DNA from: Trematomus loennbergii
Lineage: Eukaryota > Chordata > Actinopteri > Perciformes > Nototheniidae
Reading direction: 5' to 3'
DNA: 64,000 nucleotides
Assembly: GCA_012861695.1 (NCBI GenBank)
Contig: JAAOOA010000006.1
Location: forward strand, 31,778,734-31,842,733
In this document: piece after piece, positions 25,573 to 39,544 of the stretch
Layout of the letters: the number at the start of each line of letters is the position of its first letter
How positions within the stretch are numbered: the first letter of the stretch is position 1
Position numbers and translations under genes: made by a program
The notes under the pieces: model-generated
Database searches by the model: none
Told to the model about the DNA's origin: nothing
What the model saw: only the letters and a program-made list of their open reading frames with translations

Positions 25573-27044
25573 ACCTTTAATGTAGGACTAAACTGGTTTC
25601 ACATTTATGTATTTTCATATCGCATTTTGTATGAGAAAAACAATTGTCGTAATTCTGTCTCAACGTTTTACAGGCCAATCCTAGTCACTCTATCAGCAGA
25701 GGAACATGTTGTCATGCAGGCCTCTCTTGTTGACAGGGGAAAACCTTTTACAAGCTTTAATGCCCCTGTATGGGCTCTTTCCTGCTTCCTGAACATAATT
25801 CCGGTCGTTGGAACAATGGATAATGGAGGCTGAAAGGCTGCAGCAAATATTAAGTGGTTTATTCTGCATGGTGATGACAAAGCAAGATACTGTACACACT
25901 CCACATTCAACTGTTTAAATAAGCATACTATTTACATTACTACTGCTTTAAAAATAATCTATAGAAAGTTTTTTATTATATATATATATTTGTTATTTAA
26001 AAAAACAAATCTAATGCATACACCCACATCATGTTTTCCTCATAATGCATTATGTGCCTTGCTAATAGTTAAGTGTGGACTATAGCAGCTATAATATTAT
26101 TTGGGATTTTTGTTATTATTTATTACACTTTTATTTATTTTTCAAATTACGTGATGTTTGAATATCAAAAATCTGATCAATTCAAATTAACAGCACAAAT
26201 ATATATAGGTACAAAAATCAAATTATTATTTATTATATTATTTAATAATTTTTATAATTATAATTTCTAAAGTGTTAATTATGTTTACTTGATGTCTTTG
26301 AGGGTATACATGGTGGATAGCTTACTTTCATAACGATCAGTGAAAGACAAAACATTGTATAATAAAACTGCAGAGATGACATCCAAAAATATGTCATTCA
26401 ATTGAATGAATGCAGCCAGATTCAAACTGAAGACCATGAATATTACCATACAACAGATTTATTTCTACATTTCTTATATAAAAATCTCAGACCTGTCAGG
26501 TTTGATTTGCTTCTCCTTGTCAAGCCCTCACCTCTTGCCCAATTTGCAGCCGACAATTATAGGGGCAAGCCTGTTCTCCATGTAGAAGCACATACTCATT
26601 TAAATATGAACATCTTGTTAAAATTCCTACATGGAGCGCTGTCTCTTGCCTTTGATCCGTCTTATTTTGGAAAGATACAACGGCTCCTACCCAAACAGTA
26701 CGATACAACCTGACCATTTCTGAATAATTATTTCCCCAGAGCTGTCGTTCTATCATGATACTTTTGGACTGAGGCAATTTACTCAAATGAGGGTGGATTT
26801 AAACATCTCTATGTGTGAGACAATATGGATCCAACTAGTGTGGCTCATTTGGCCATCAACAAAACAACAACATGTTTAATTTGTGTTTAATACAGTATAC
26901 ACACATGCAGAGCACATACAGTGGAACGTACACTCTGCATTTAACCATCCTAGTATCAGGATGCAGCTTCTATAGAGCGCCCACGAAGTAGTGTAGGGGT
27001 GCAGTGCTTTGATCAGGGGCACCTTGGCAGGATTTCCCTTAATC

Positions 27045-27860
27045 CGTAAATTACATTACATTCGATTAAGATGATGCTTTTATCCACTTCCAATAAGTGC
27101 AATAAACAATGAAGATACAAACGCAGAACCGCAAGAACATTGCAGGTACAACTTCATCAAGTTGTGCATTAGTTTCAAATGAGCTAAAAGACTTCAAATA
27201 TGTTCGTTGTGATTTAAAAGGTGAAAACGTTCTGTTGTCCGGCTATCAATTGGAAGGTTGTTCCACCATTTTGCAACCACAATAGAAAATAGGCGTGTTT
27301 TAGTTGAGAACACCTGGGTCCCACTGGCAGGATGGCACTTTCGAGTAGACCAGCCAGGAGGGAGTTACGGTAGTCAGGACGGGAAATGACAAAAGCCTAA
27401 AGCAGGTTCAGTAGGCGACGTATCCTGATGTTGCATCTGCTGGAGTGTATTGTTCAACCATATCCTGGGTGTAGGAAGAACTTGGACCAGGACCTGCGTT
27501 GCCTTCTGGGTCAGCAGAGGACTAGTCTCCTGATGTTTTACAGAGTGTACCTGAAGGACTGTAGCAGCGATGTTAGCAGTGAAGGACAGTTGGTCCTCCA
27601 GTATCACACCCAGATTCCTTGCAGTCTGAATCTTGGAAACAAAGAGAGGTGGAAAGCAAGGTCATGGATGGATAGTCGTAACCTGGGACGAAGAGTAATT
27701 CTGTTTTAATAGGGTTAAGCTTAAAGTACTGAGAGATGTTAGTCAGACAACCACATTGTAGAAGACGCTGATAATCAGATTTTGTCTGTTCAAGGACTGG
27801 ATCTGCACGGACTGAACTACTGCCACCCCTGATTCTTTTCCCCAGCCCCACTTGGTTCTA
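27045..27860 (-). mobile_element. L2-type LINE relic (reverse transcriptase C-terminal region)
   Basis: Minus-strand frames contain LNPIKTELLFVPG near 27690-27730 and EDQLSFTANIAA near 27560-27605, which correspond to the L2-LINE segments usually reading LNxxKTELL and DxQLxFxxxI. Several frameshifts and stops separate them. The 3' end has the ATGCTTTTATCCACTT and AAGTGCAATAAACAA blocks also seen at 43340-43400. It is an old, 5'-truncated, non-functional copy. Confidence 0.7.
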
Positions 27861-28572
27861 CTCTGGTCTGTTTCTTAATCCAACAAACATGCACATTGGT
27901 TTCACTTTATCAAGGGGTAACAAATAGATAAGGAGAAAGACTTAAATCTCCAACCAAAATACTGGCCGTGTCCATCACTGTCTCAACAATTCCATCTCTC
28001 TCCCCTGGCATCTGCCTATGGCTCATATTACATAACACACGCCCACTTGAGAGCAGCAACCAATCTAAAATGACAACCTGGGATCATGCCAAAATGGCAT
28101 TTGCTTGTGTGCTTTATGTCTAATTCTAGACAAGAATGCAGCTGTCCTGAGACTGCTCAGATTAGAGACATTTGCTCTACTTGCAATAATGGTGACTGAC
28201 AGCTCAACGGCTTATTTTTATTAATAGTTTTTCCTCGAATGTGCATTAGAATTGCTTGCTTTTTGTAAGCAGTTCATGTTGAGCCTGTAATCTAGCACCT
28301 CCTGATTTTAGGCTTTCTATTTTCCCTTCATTCTCCCCATTCAAGTAGGCGGGAGAGGGACGTGTAATTATCTGCTTATAGCCCTGTGTAATCATGGTGT
28401 AAACACTCAATCATAAAGCTTGATAAATATAACTTTAAAATAATTGTATGGCAGTTTATAATTACATAAATGTTTATATAATTCCCATCATTTTTAATGA
28501 ATTATAATAAATAAATTCATCATGCATTATGTTGTGATTCTAAATGATTTAGAGGAAACATTAGTATCAGAA

Positions 28573-29020
28573 ATGTGTCCTCTGCTCAGAGATTCTATTG
28601 ATAGGAAAAGCTGCCTTTCATGAAGCATATTCAGGCAGCAGCCTCTACACCAACACTGAAACACATGAGCACATACTATAGTTTGAAAAAGCAGAAATAA
28701 AATCTGAGCTGACAGAAAATGCTCCGTTTTAGTTTAACACACACAAACTATTGTATGAACATATAGGTTCACCTACTGAAATAGAACAAATGAACCAAAG
28801 ACAGTGAAAACAATAAAGCAGATTCAGGCAGTAGGTGTATAGATGTGCATGCTCTTTTTAGTTTTCTTTGTAATCCTGCTAGAAATCCCGTAATTCAAGA
28901 CATGTAACCGTAATCTAATTACCTCTCTGTTGTATGCAACTATAAGGGAATACAATTACCTATTTTTTTCGTTTTCTTATGAAATCCTGTTAAATGCCAG
29001 TTACTCCCCAAGCTGGATGT
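28573..29020. repeat. Dispersed repeat, copy 1 (second copy at 58848-59470)
   Basis: About 280 bp from ATGTGTCCTCTGCTCAGAGA onward matches 58848-59140 at roughly 90 per cent by eye, with small indels. A weaker match continues through GTAACCGTAATCTAATTAC and GTTAAATG...GTTACTCCC. The two copies have the same orientation and are 30 kb apart. No coding region or clear terminal repeats were found; it is probably part of an uncatalogued or worn DNA transposon. Confidence 0.8.
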
Positions 29021-29289
29021 GTTCATTATGCATTATCATCATTGCAATAGGAAGTGTTACCTGGACTGTGGAAGCGATGCATTTTGTGGAGCCGTCCTTT
29101 TTCGCTTTTGATTTTTATTCTGCTTTTCAGAAATGTGTCTCCGCCTGCCAGAACAGAGGTGGTGTATTTGTGTTGACTGGAGTCACTGAGCATGACTTTA
29201 ATTTGCAGGTCGTTTCCAAGTGTCTCCCTCCAGGAGTGATAGCTCATCGGCACCATTAGTTACCTAACCAGCCTGAGAGCTCTGACTTT

Positions 29290-29315
29290 GTGTTTGTGTG
29301 TGTGTGTGTGTGTGT

Positions 29316-29390
<75 letters not shown>

Positions 29391-29435
29391 TGTGTGTGTG
29401 TGGTGTGTGTGTGTGTGTGGGTGTGTGTGTGTGGT

Positions 29436-29518
<83 letters not shown>

Positions 29519-29540
29519 GTGTGTGTGTGTGTGTGTGTGC
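29290..29540. repeat. Long TG microsatellite with GGTG interruptions
   Basis: About 250 bp of TG dinucleotide with several phase-shifting interruptions (GGTG, TTG, GGGTG). Confidence 0.97.
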
Positions 29541-29828
29541 TCATCTCGCTTTATTACAGCTGACTTCTCTTCTCATTCAATCTTGCTTTTCCTCAGTACA
29601 CACATGTACTGAACGTTCATATGTCTTGCAGAACCTTCAACCTTTCAGGCAAGCAAAGATTAACAGTCACTGGCAAACACACACAAATCACCTCAGGGAG
29701 TTGACATGGTCTGATTTTATTTTGTTGTACATCGCTTCCCAGTTGATCTGTGCTGAAGGATTAACTGATATTACAGAACTTCATCTTACCTACCAGGATT
29801 TAATACCAGTGGTATTTACACACACACA

Positions 29829-30022
<194 letters not shown>

Positions 30023-30760
30023 CCGTAGGCTGTTTATCCATACTGCTGTGTTTATATGGAAGAGGAAAAAGTCAGAGCTGCTCTCTTACCAGCTATTTAT
30101 TTATTTATTTATTCCTTCTTAATGCTGCAAGCAGGCAGTCAACATCTGGTAAAAGCTGCTGTGTTTGCCTTCGTGCCCTTAATGAACCGGGCAGCATTAC
30201 AGTGACTCACGCACACGCCTACGTGCACACGCCATACAAATTCATCTTTTGCACAGTCTCTCATTTGTTAGCTCAGGGCTTCTGTAAAATTGCACAAGAT
30301 TGCATTCTGCGCTGACCTACTGAAGGGCCGACTCTGCAGAAGCTCCCTCACTAAAGGGGGAAGGAGGAGGGGGGGGGGGGATAAACCAGAGGGATCAGGG
30401 TCAGGACTCGCCTATGCACGAGGTTGGATGGTGCTCCTTTTTGGTTAAGGATAGGGTTAATTTGGGTTACTCGCAGATGAAAAGGACTCCAGACCCAAAG
30501 AAAACCAATTCCGGACGGTGCCTGAAGTGGTAATCCCAGATTTAAAATGTTCATAACACCAAGCCTGTGTGACTTTTAATCCCCAGCATTCCTACGTGAT
30601 TGCCCTGGGCCGTTTTAGCATGTACGTACAGTAACAGCATTTCTGCATGAGATCAGATACACCAAGTCTGTTCCAGTTATTTTTCTTTTATGAATTACAA
30701 ATGTTTTGTTTCCGTTAAGTGAGGTGATTCCCATTGATTGCCAATGAAATTTCAGGTTTA

Positions 30761-30809
30761 TAGTAGAATTATAGTATTATAGTAGAATTATAGTATTATA
30801 GTAGAATTA
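30761..30809. repeat. 19-bp tandem repeat, 2.6 copies
   Basis: The unit TAGTAGAATTATAGTATTA is exact at 30761-30779 and 30780-30798, with a partial third copy. Confidence 0.9.
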
Positions 30810-31299
30810 TTAGGTTATTGAAACTAAGAAATAATTTGTTCGACTTAAACAGTTTTTCTTGCCATATATCACTTTGAAACATGTGGAACTATCCGGCACT
30901 CCGCCAAGCCCAATGGTGCATTTCAGTGCTCCAAGGATAGTCCAATTTCTCTAGCAGGGTAGTCATTGTTCGGACTGCAGTGTGTTCTACTTCTGGAGCT
31001 TTAAGTCTTCATTTTTAAACAACTAGTACCTCAAAAAGAAGAATGTAGTATTTTTTTTTCACACACACTGAAAACAGTTTCGGAATAGTTGTTCCAACTT
31101 TAGAGGGCAAAGTACCTTTTCCTGATTATTCTGACCCCACATAAATGTTCTTGCAAGGTAACGTTAGCTACAGTAAACATAATATGTGAACCGCTCAGTG
31201 GATCAGATCGGCTCAAAAATGGAATACATTTTCTTTGGCACATGCTTCAACTTTCCACCAATTTTCACAAAAATTGGGCCAACAGTTTTTCGTTGAATT

Positions 31300-31660
31300 T
31301 GTATAGTTGATGCTTTCATCCAAAGCAACCTACAGTAATTTAACCGTGAAGAACCTTTGCTTTAAATAACCAAACCATTGGAAGTGCTGGTGCATCTTTC
31401 AAGTACTCCTTTTTTTTGTTCAACAGGTGGGTTTGCATTCTGCGACAAAAGATGGGAACACTTTCTGCTGTCCTGATATCAATGGGAGCTTGTTCCACCA
31501 TTTTGGAGCCAGGATATCAAACAAGCGTGTTTTGTTGAGGAGTACCTTGTTCCTACTTTCAGGGGGGTAGTACAGATCTGATTGGCCAATCCAGAGCGAA
31601 TTGCGCGTTTTTCTACGATCCTGCCCAAACAAAAACATAACCTCCCCTCTGACTACATGT
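31300..31660 (-). mobile_element. L2-type LINE relic, C-terminal fragment
   Basis: A minus-strand frame at about 31450-31550 reads RLFDILAPKWWNKLP, a close match to the conserved LAPxWWNxLP end of L2-type LINE proteins. The 3' side has GATGCTTTCATCCAAAGCAA, as in the other L2 relics. It ends about 120 bp before the exon 4 acceptor. Confidence 0.75.
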
Positions 31661-31778
31661 GACATTTGTGTCTTTTATATAAGTGAAAAGCGTGTGTTAT
31701 GTAGGTTTATGTCATTTACTTATGCCAACTTCCTCCTTCTTTAAATCTTTTCCTCTCCCCTTCTCCTTCCTCTGTCAG

Positions 31779-31889
31779 GTACGAGTTGTCATAGTTGATG
31801 AAAACGACTGCGTTCCAGAGTTCCTCCAGTCCATCTACAGCAAGGATGGCGTACCGGAGACTGTGACAACGGCAAATCCCTGCTGCAAG
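31779..31889 (+). CDS. Cadherin exon 4 of window: linker and start of EC repeat, apparent 1-base loss
   Basis: The acceptor has a long pyrimidine tract ending TCTGTCAG; the donor is AAG|GTGAGA. The exon starts in phase 0 and reads VRVVIVDENDCVPEF, the end of one EC repeat with DENDC in the DxNDN position. The start of the next repeat follows: YSKDGVPETVTTA. The last five codons read NPCCK. The exon is 111 bp and ends in phase 0, but exon 5 must be entered in phase 1. One extra base near 31873-31880 would make the tail read TSLLQ and join to VSASD, a normal EC sequence. As written, the joined frame stops at TGA 46156-46158. A DNA transposon begins 62 bp after the exon. Whether the missing base is real or an assembly error cannot be told from this window. 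Confidence 0.88.
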
Positions 31890-31951
31890 GTGAGACATCT
31901 GGAATATTCCATTAGTTTATCCTGCAAAACATCAATTAGTGCTTTTCTTAA

Positions 31952-32924
31952 AGGGGACCTATCATGCAAAATGCACTTTTGTACGTCTTTTATACATGAA
32001 TATGTGTCCCCGGTGTTCCAGGGAACTCACCAAGTGTCAGAAAACACAACCCTCTCTATTTTCCTCCATACCCAAATCTCTAAAAAAGGGGCTGCAACGG
32101 ATCTGATAAAAACTGATCCAGATTTGAACACTGTCCTGACGTCAGGACAGTGGCGCTACGGCTATTGGGCCAACTCTCCACCTATCAGGGGAATGTGGGG
32201 TTGGGCCACGGCCGGCCATTGCCGCTCGAAAGCGCTGGAGACGCTGTAGTACATATGCCAGGCCTGTAAGTGGCGCTGTAGTCTGCCACAAAAGCATCGA
32301 AGAAGACTTGGTTACCATGGTTACCCTTCTGTTTATTCTCCGCTGTGGCTTTTTTTCTCCCTCCCCGAGGCAAGCGTTTGCTCCCGCTGCTTTAATTCAA
32401 TGCAATCCCTCCCCGTCGAGGCAAGCACTGTAATTCTCTCGGTTAGTCCACCAGCAGATGACAAACACCCACCTCTCCGCCTCTTCCAAGGTACGAGGGG
32501 ACCGTTCGGCAGAGTTTCAGTTTCAGTTTCTTTCGCCGGTCAAGATGTCCGTTAAAGTTTAAATCTTCCGGACAAAATTAGAAAAATGCCTGTCAAAGGT
32601 CTTCTTTGTTATTTATTGAGCTTTAAAACAAATGAATAACGACTCTATATAGGCTATAATAAAACACGGAGGACGGAGATCTCTTTTTTCCCCCTCTTCT
32701 GACAGCCCAGCAGCTGATCAGAGCGGCTCCCCTCTCCTGCAGGGGGCGTGGTCACCTCAGCTCACAAAATCAGACCCGTAGACAGCAAACAACACATAGA
32801 GCGAAATGAGGCATGGCTAAAATGCATGATCTGTTTGGTATTTCGAAAACAGAAACGTATAAATATACCTTATATAGGTATGGCCCTACAATATATCATT
32901 TAAATATAGCATGATAGGTTTCCT
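31952..32924. mobile_element. Non-autonomous DNA transposon with TTAA-type target
   Basis: The left end AGGGGACCTATCATGC and the reverse complement of the right end AGGAAACCTATCATGC form TIRs of 16 bp with two mismatches. They are flanked by TTAA at 31948-31951 and TTAG at 32925-32928, consistent with a TTAA duplication that has one later change. The core (about 32219-32720) is related to that of the element at 18864-19844. No transposase frame is present. Confidence 0.75.
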
Positions 32925-35507
32925 TTAGAACAGTTTTTTGTGTCAATCACTCATAACAACACATTTATTGTTGATGAAGTTACCAAACAAAATGTATCAC
33001 TGTCATAGTTATTTAAACCAAAACCAAGTTGTATCCTATAAAGACGGAAGTGGATTATAAAGCAGGCTCCAAGTGGATATTGACATGTGTTGTTGGACAT
33101 GAAATGAGAAATACATTTGAGTTGTGTTGAGATAAACCAGGTGCAGCTTAGCGGGATGAAGTGTGCCTGTGTGGGGTCTGTGTCATGTTAATTTTCGAGG
33201 AGCCCTGCTGTAATGGCTTTCAGGACAAAATGAGCGGCTGAGCTGTGTTTTGGTCCGGAAACTGAGTAACTATTTGTCGGCAGTTCAGCTTTTGTAGCCT
33301 CAACCACATTTTAACAAGGCAAAATTATATATTATGTTTGGAAATGGTTACAATAATTGCTTTGGGTACGGTTATTCAAAATGTTATCTGACAGCATGAC
33401 CGAACACTGAGAAGACTTATTCTACTTCTCTTCTTCTTTTGCTCAAAGACTAAACATTTACACACTTGGTTGGTATTGATCCAAACTGCTTGATGAATAA
33501 AACTATATTTCCTCTTCCAGCGGCTCAAGATCATTTTAGTTACAGCTCAAAACAAAGTGGTGCCTGAGACAAAATAAACAGGTTTACTCACTGTGCGCTG
33601 AAATTGGAAACTGAGCTGCAAGTGAGTATTGACAAGAACAAAAAGCAGGCAAATAAACACTGCATGCAGTATGTAAATAATGCATGCATGCTGTTATGAC
33701 ACCACACTGGAAGTGCTCTTTATCCGAGGCTGCAGGCGGGAAACTTTGGGGTTGGATTCACATTACAAAGCTTTGTTGTTTTCACACTTGTGTTCTCGCT
33801 GCTCTGCGTTGAGGTCACTGCAATCATCCTCATCCTCATCCCTATCATCATCACATTAGTCCAATAGCCTATTAGACAAAGGTTAGTATGTGTTACATGC
33901 TCATTGTTAACACACACACTGTGTCCCACGCCAAATAATAGAACAGCTTTAACCAGTTAACCATTTTAATACTGTGAAGATAGTCGCACTGTAGCAAAGA
34001 TAATGTTTAATCAAATGTGTCCGATTTTTAAAGAACTAATGGCATTTTGATCAACTAGATTTCTCTAGCTTACCTGTTTTTGTTCAAATACGTCGCTTAA
34101 AACCCATTGAAATATCCTTGTCTGTACATTGGGGAAAAGTATATTTTTAATAATGATGTAAGGGAAATGTGCAGGGAGCTGGTCATTATAGACACAAGAC
34201 ACCTTGAATATTAAAACAAATATTTCATATTCATAACAGAAAACTAATGTGATTTCGACACAACTTAACTTAAATTGACCGGACATCTTTCTGCGGATTG
34301 ATATGAATGCACACAGTCCCTTGATCAAAACGTCCTCAACGGTCTGTTCTGACCGCTACATGTACACATTTCAGAATCAAGTATTCAACTAGGCCTTGTT
34401 ATAACATGCAATAAATCACAATTAATTATATGAGGCAAAATAAATAATAATTACGAGTATGGAAGAACATTGGGTTTGTCTAGTAGCAATGGGACATTAG
34501 TAATGGGAAAACATAGCTGCCTTTGAATAGAGACTTATTTCTAACTATGTTTGTGTCATGTGATCTCAGGATGGCTTAAGTTACCAAAGAGACCATCTTT
34601 CTTAGATATATATATACATTTGTATATTATATAAGTATGCATTACTTATTGTACTTGAAACTGCCAAGGGCAATCAGATGTACACCTCAGATCAGCTCAC
34701 AAGAGTGATATATTGAAATTGCCACATTTCTTCTTGTTTTGACATAATTCCTGTCCTTTGTTTTTTTACCCAGTTGTTGTTACCCATGAGAATGTGCTCT
34801 GCCAATATTGTACTTGAGAGTGAGAGATAACAAAGACATGCTTTATATGAAAATAACTGGGGGAAAAAAATCAATGCCAACTAAAACAATTAGCAGAGAG
34901 CCCTCACCAGGCCCACAACAAGCACACGGTGAACAGCCATGGAGCACAGCATGATGAAAATACATCAAGAGGTCTGTGCAATAAATCTATTCAGTACAAA
35001 CACAAAAGTAAAAGCAATCCAACCTAACACGGCAACTAGAACAACAGGAGCAGTAGTTTAGAAACTTCTCCAGTTCTATAGAAACTTGGATTTTCTAATA
35101 TAAAGCAACATTCACATTGTTAAGCCATAAAAGACCAAAGAAACATTCATTAAAATATGTTTTCATATTTGTATATCCCGTCAAGTGTACGACAAGTTTC
35201 TGTAGTGATACATGTTCTCAGTTTACTAAACTAACCGTCATCATAAAACAAATATTTTTTTATAACACGGCTTCGATTAATACTCGATTTGATGGTCTGC
35301 ACCTTTTCGATAGCAGAACATTGCTAAGCATAGCAGACCGTTGCTGACGACCCTGTGCAGTTTATATCAGTCCGCAGAAAGAAGTCCAATCAATGTCAGC
35401 TAGGGCCGAAACAACACAATTGTGTGCCTTCATTAAAAGGTTAAAGGTTAAAAGACAAATAGAGCTGGAGGACAGATAAATCAGCATAGTAAGAAAGACA
35501 TGAATTT

Positions 35508-35600
35508 AAACACTAAAGGGAACAGCAGAAGAAGAAAGACAGGAAGTAAACACTAAAGGGAACAGCAGAAGAAGTAAACACTTAAGGGAACATGGTATGG
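35508..35600. repeat. Short tandem repeat, AAACACTAAAGGGAACAG unit
   Basis: The block AAACACTAAAGGGAACAG recurs at about 35508 and 35548, and in altered form (AAACACTTAAGGGAACA) at about 35577. Unit lengths are about 40 and 28 bp. Confidence 0.75.
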
Positions 35601-35617
35601 GCTCTGGCAGTGTTTAA

Positions 35618-36763
35618 CCTGTTAAGCCCGGCAGCCCCGGTACCCGGGTTTCTTTTTCACAAAACTGTGTCTCGGGCATTTAACAACCTATTAATGTGTC
35701 ATACCCACTTAACGGGAAGAAACTCAGCTAACTGACGATACGAACCATTTTTACCGAAACAAAACACAAGTCTCACAAGAAGCGTCTAAATGAGCCCTGA
35801 GCGAAAAAATGCTAACGCACTTAGCACAGAACTCACGGTAGAAATACTTTATGACTTATCGGATCTGCACAACAAGATATCAGCTATATAGCTGAGATTC
35901 CACAGATTCTAGGGGTATAAGTATCATCACTGTGCGATCAAAACCCGTGGCAGGGGAAGCAAACCCAGACATCACACGACGTAGCTTTACGGAGCAAAAA
36001 CGGAAAATAGTCTTACCTTAGCTGTTGTTCTGATCAAAAGTTCTGTTCAATGGCATTAAAACGATAGAAACGCTGCTGATGGTTAATCCAATGTGTCTGT
36101 GTCACTTTGAAATGATTACTGATAATCCATCGTCATATTTATGGAAAAAACTGAGTTTTCATATATAGCTACTATGATAGCTACGAGAGTGTATGACAGC
36201 TTCCGGTTTTGGGCATTCTGGCTGTGCATCACTCATTCACCAATGGGTAATGTTTAGATGGATTTTAGGAACTTCCCCTCGATTCTATTGGCACTATCAT
36301 GATGTGCTATCATCATCAAAATCGACCAATGGGTTCCAGAGATATGGAAAATGCACCCAAATGACCCCAGAAGTGGCTTTTAAATAAATCTCTCTAAAAA
36401 GGTCAAATGTCACTTGTTTTGCATCAATCTTGATACAGGATACTTATTATATGTTATAGTTTGAATTCCTAAAGCTTTTAGTCTACTATCCCATCATTCA
36501 AGGGTGGTTTTCACTATAAGTAATGTTTTTTCTTTGGACGGACACTATAATTTACATTCTTTTACTATGTTCAATCTGAATTTACTTTAAAATAAAAACA
36601 TCTATATTGATTCTGACTTTTCGGCATCCAACTCACAGGTTTATCATTACTTTGAGAAAAAAGATTATTAATTCACCCCTTTTAGAAGTGAAGTTATAGT
36701 CAATTGTTCTGGGAATGTCATTTTCGAGCTGAGACCTGAAAAACAGGCTCGGGGGTTAACAGG
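35618..36763. mobile_element. TTAA-target DNA transposon, piggyBac-like, non-autonomous
   Basis: It is flanked by TTAA at 35614-35617 and 36764-36767. The ends are CCTGTTAAGCCC and, from the right, CCTGTTAACCCC: 12-bp TIRs with one mismatch that begin with CC. TTAA duplication with C-rich termini is characteristic of the piggyBac superfamily. The interior has no transposase-like frame; the small open frames look random. Confidence 0.78.
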
Positions 36764-39263
36764 TTAAAGACTGGTTAATGGAAAAGACAATGTGAACCGA
36801 CTTGGACAGTTACAGAAAACCTTGATCAAAGCTGCCATCATTTTAAGTTACGTTGCTGTCGCCGCAGTTCCAGCCATAGGTACACAGAAGAATGGACTAT
36901 TCTTTCTTCGCACAAAAAAAAACCCATTATAAAATCATGTTCAAATCAATGTGTTGTGTCAAATGATTGATTAATTTAATAGGTTGCCATGTAATAAGCT
37001 GGATAATATGCAACAAACTGGTGATTGTGTTGAAAAGATGATCAGCGTAGGGGTCTTAAATCACCCTGAAGGGGTCATTTTCAGCATTATGACCGGCTCA
37101 CTTACTAATTTATTAATAATAGCACACACATAATCACAAAATAACAACAACTCTCCTAATTAAATGTGTTAAATAGGTAATGTGGCGGACATGCAGGTTT
37201 TATATTATACTGATATAGTCAATTATTTGATTGCCGTACATTGTAAGACATAATGCTACCATCTTGTATTCTATTATACTATATAAATCTATGTGGATCT
37301 TCTGGTAATTGTGAGTCCCTCAGGCTGTGGCAGGCATATACATGTTAGCTGCCAGAAGATCTGCTGTCCCTTCACCTCAAAACACTGCCAGTTTCTATTC
37401 TGGGGTTAACATAAGGAAGTTTGTTATTTATTTGGCAATTTACCCAAAGTGGAAATCTCTTAGTGGAGACAACATTTCACAGAGGAGGAGAAAGTTCATC
37501 TCTGTCTCTGCCTCCCACATACCCTCTCCTCTCTGGGCAGCCATGTCAGTCTGTGTCTTCGTGTTTCGACTGCCATGTGGTGCGCACTGAGCCTGTATCT
37601 GGTCGGAATAACTCTCTGTTCTTAATGTCTGATGCAGAAACTCAGCCAATTTATATTCAAATACCAGCTTAGTCTACTTTGGGGTTAAGTGTTATGACTC
37701 AATTGTTCTAAATATAGATATTTCTGAATGTTTCATAATTACTTGGGGCTTGGAAATAGGGCCGAACGTTCTTTTTTCAACCATGAAAAGCAAAAAGGCT
37801 TAATAGAAAGATCTATCTATCTGTGCTCTGTTTGAGTGTTCTGGACCGCCCAGCTTACACTCCTGCAGCCTTATTATTATGGGTGGCTGTGAGTTTAAAA
37901 AAAGGCTGAGAACCCATGGTTGAATGAACAACATATATCACATAAGTCAGTGGGACATTGATTAAACATCCAGAAACCCGATTGAATTTGCCGTGACAGT
38001 TACAGATGTACAGGAACAGATGGATACGTGAAAATAATATATAGGTGTAGTTCATGTGTGCACAGTTCATTGGTTTACATGGTAGCTGGTTTACTACTGC
38101 AGGTGTTCGTACAGGAAGTAAACATGGTGGGCAATAACAAAGTGTGACACAAAAAGTTACTGCAGAACAGATGCTTGAACATACTTCACCTGAGGTTCCA
38201 AAGATTCCCCGTCTTCGTCTTAGTATGTTTTAGGAGTAAAGCTACCTTCAGGCAAATACGATTCCTTTCAAATGTCTTTAAGACAGGCTGTCCACCCTGT
38301 ACATTGCGAATTATCAGATTGGATTTGTGTGTCCAGCCTCTCTGCATAGGTTGCTGTGGTAACTACATAGGCTTCAGTAATTAGGTAGCTGCTGGTGAGT
38401 GACGCAGCTTCTCAATGCAGAATAATGAGAAATGGAGCTTTATCATTTCAAAAACAGATTTGGGTTGGCAGTCTGAACAAGGCCTTACACTCTACAGACA
38501 CACCAGTGGCCCTAACACCCTAACCCATACGTACATTCTCACACACTAAGAAGGTCAACAAGCTAAGGTTAAGCAGGAATTATATTTGCCATTCTCATCA
38601 TCGTGTAGTTTAGCATGTTTAGCATGTAACATGTGCCACCACATATAGCACTAAACACGTAGTATTGCTGAGGCTGATTGCAATGTCTTTAGTTCTGCAT
38701 GAATTCCATAACAAACCAAAGTATGGGACACATTGATATTTGACTTGATGATTGCACTGAAATCTAAGGGCATCATCAACGTTGTAATAAGTAAACTTTA
38801 TGGAATTTCATAACAAATATGTTGCTAATCCATACCTCATAGTTGATACATTTTTGACCAAACTATGGACCAGCAGATAGACTAACATTCGCAGAGCCCT
38901 GCCGATGACGTGGCTAAAGACAACATGAGTCCATGTGCTATTTTTTTATTTTTAAGAATGATAAATTATAAGGGTTCATTGCACCACCAACATTATGACA
39001 TTGCAAGTGTTTGCTACATTGTCATTACTGAAAAGCAGAACCAACAGCTTGTAAATGCTAATGAGTGAGGTAGAAAGTGAATGAGTGTGTGAGGGAGCGA
39101 AGTGTATGCTGTAGGAGGCTCAGCAGGCGCTCAGCAGGCTTCCATCAACAGGTGCACCAAGGGAGGCGAGAAGATCCACCCCGCTGTGTGTGTGAGTGTG
39201 TGTGTGTTAGTGTGTGTGCACCCATACACCTGTAGTGCATTAGAGCTGTCCACACGTTTGTGA

Positions 39264-39466
39264 GTACATTACATTACATGTCACTTGTTAGACGCTTTTA
39301 TCCAAAACGACTTGCATACATTTAATACTGTGGGCAGTCCCCACAGGAGCAATCTGGGGTGAAGTGTCTTCCTCAGGGACACAGCGGCATGCTGACTGCA
39401 GCGGGATTTGAACCAGTGTCCCCCTGATCCGAACTAACGCACTGAGCGACACCTTCCCCTTATCTA
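39264..39466 (-). mobile_element. tRNA-derived SINE, nearly full length
   Basis: Reverse complement of the SINE at 21626-21835: ACATTACATTACATGTCACT tail, GCTTTTATCCAAAACGACTT block and a GGGATTTGAACC segment, which is the B box on the minus strand. Some divergence from the first copy (a few substitutions per 50 bp). Confidence 0.8.
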
Positions 39467-39544
39467 TACCTATGTTTGGCAAAATAAATAATGATAGTAA
39501 TAATACAATAATACAAATAAAATGTCATTGTGTCTTGCATTGAC

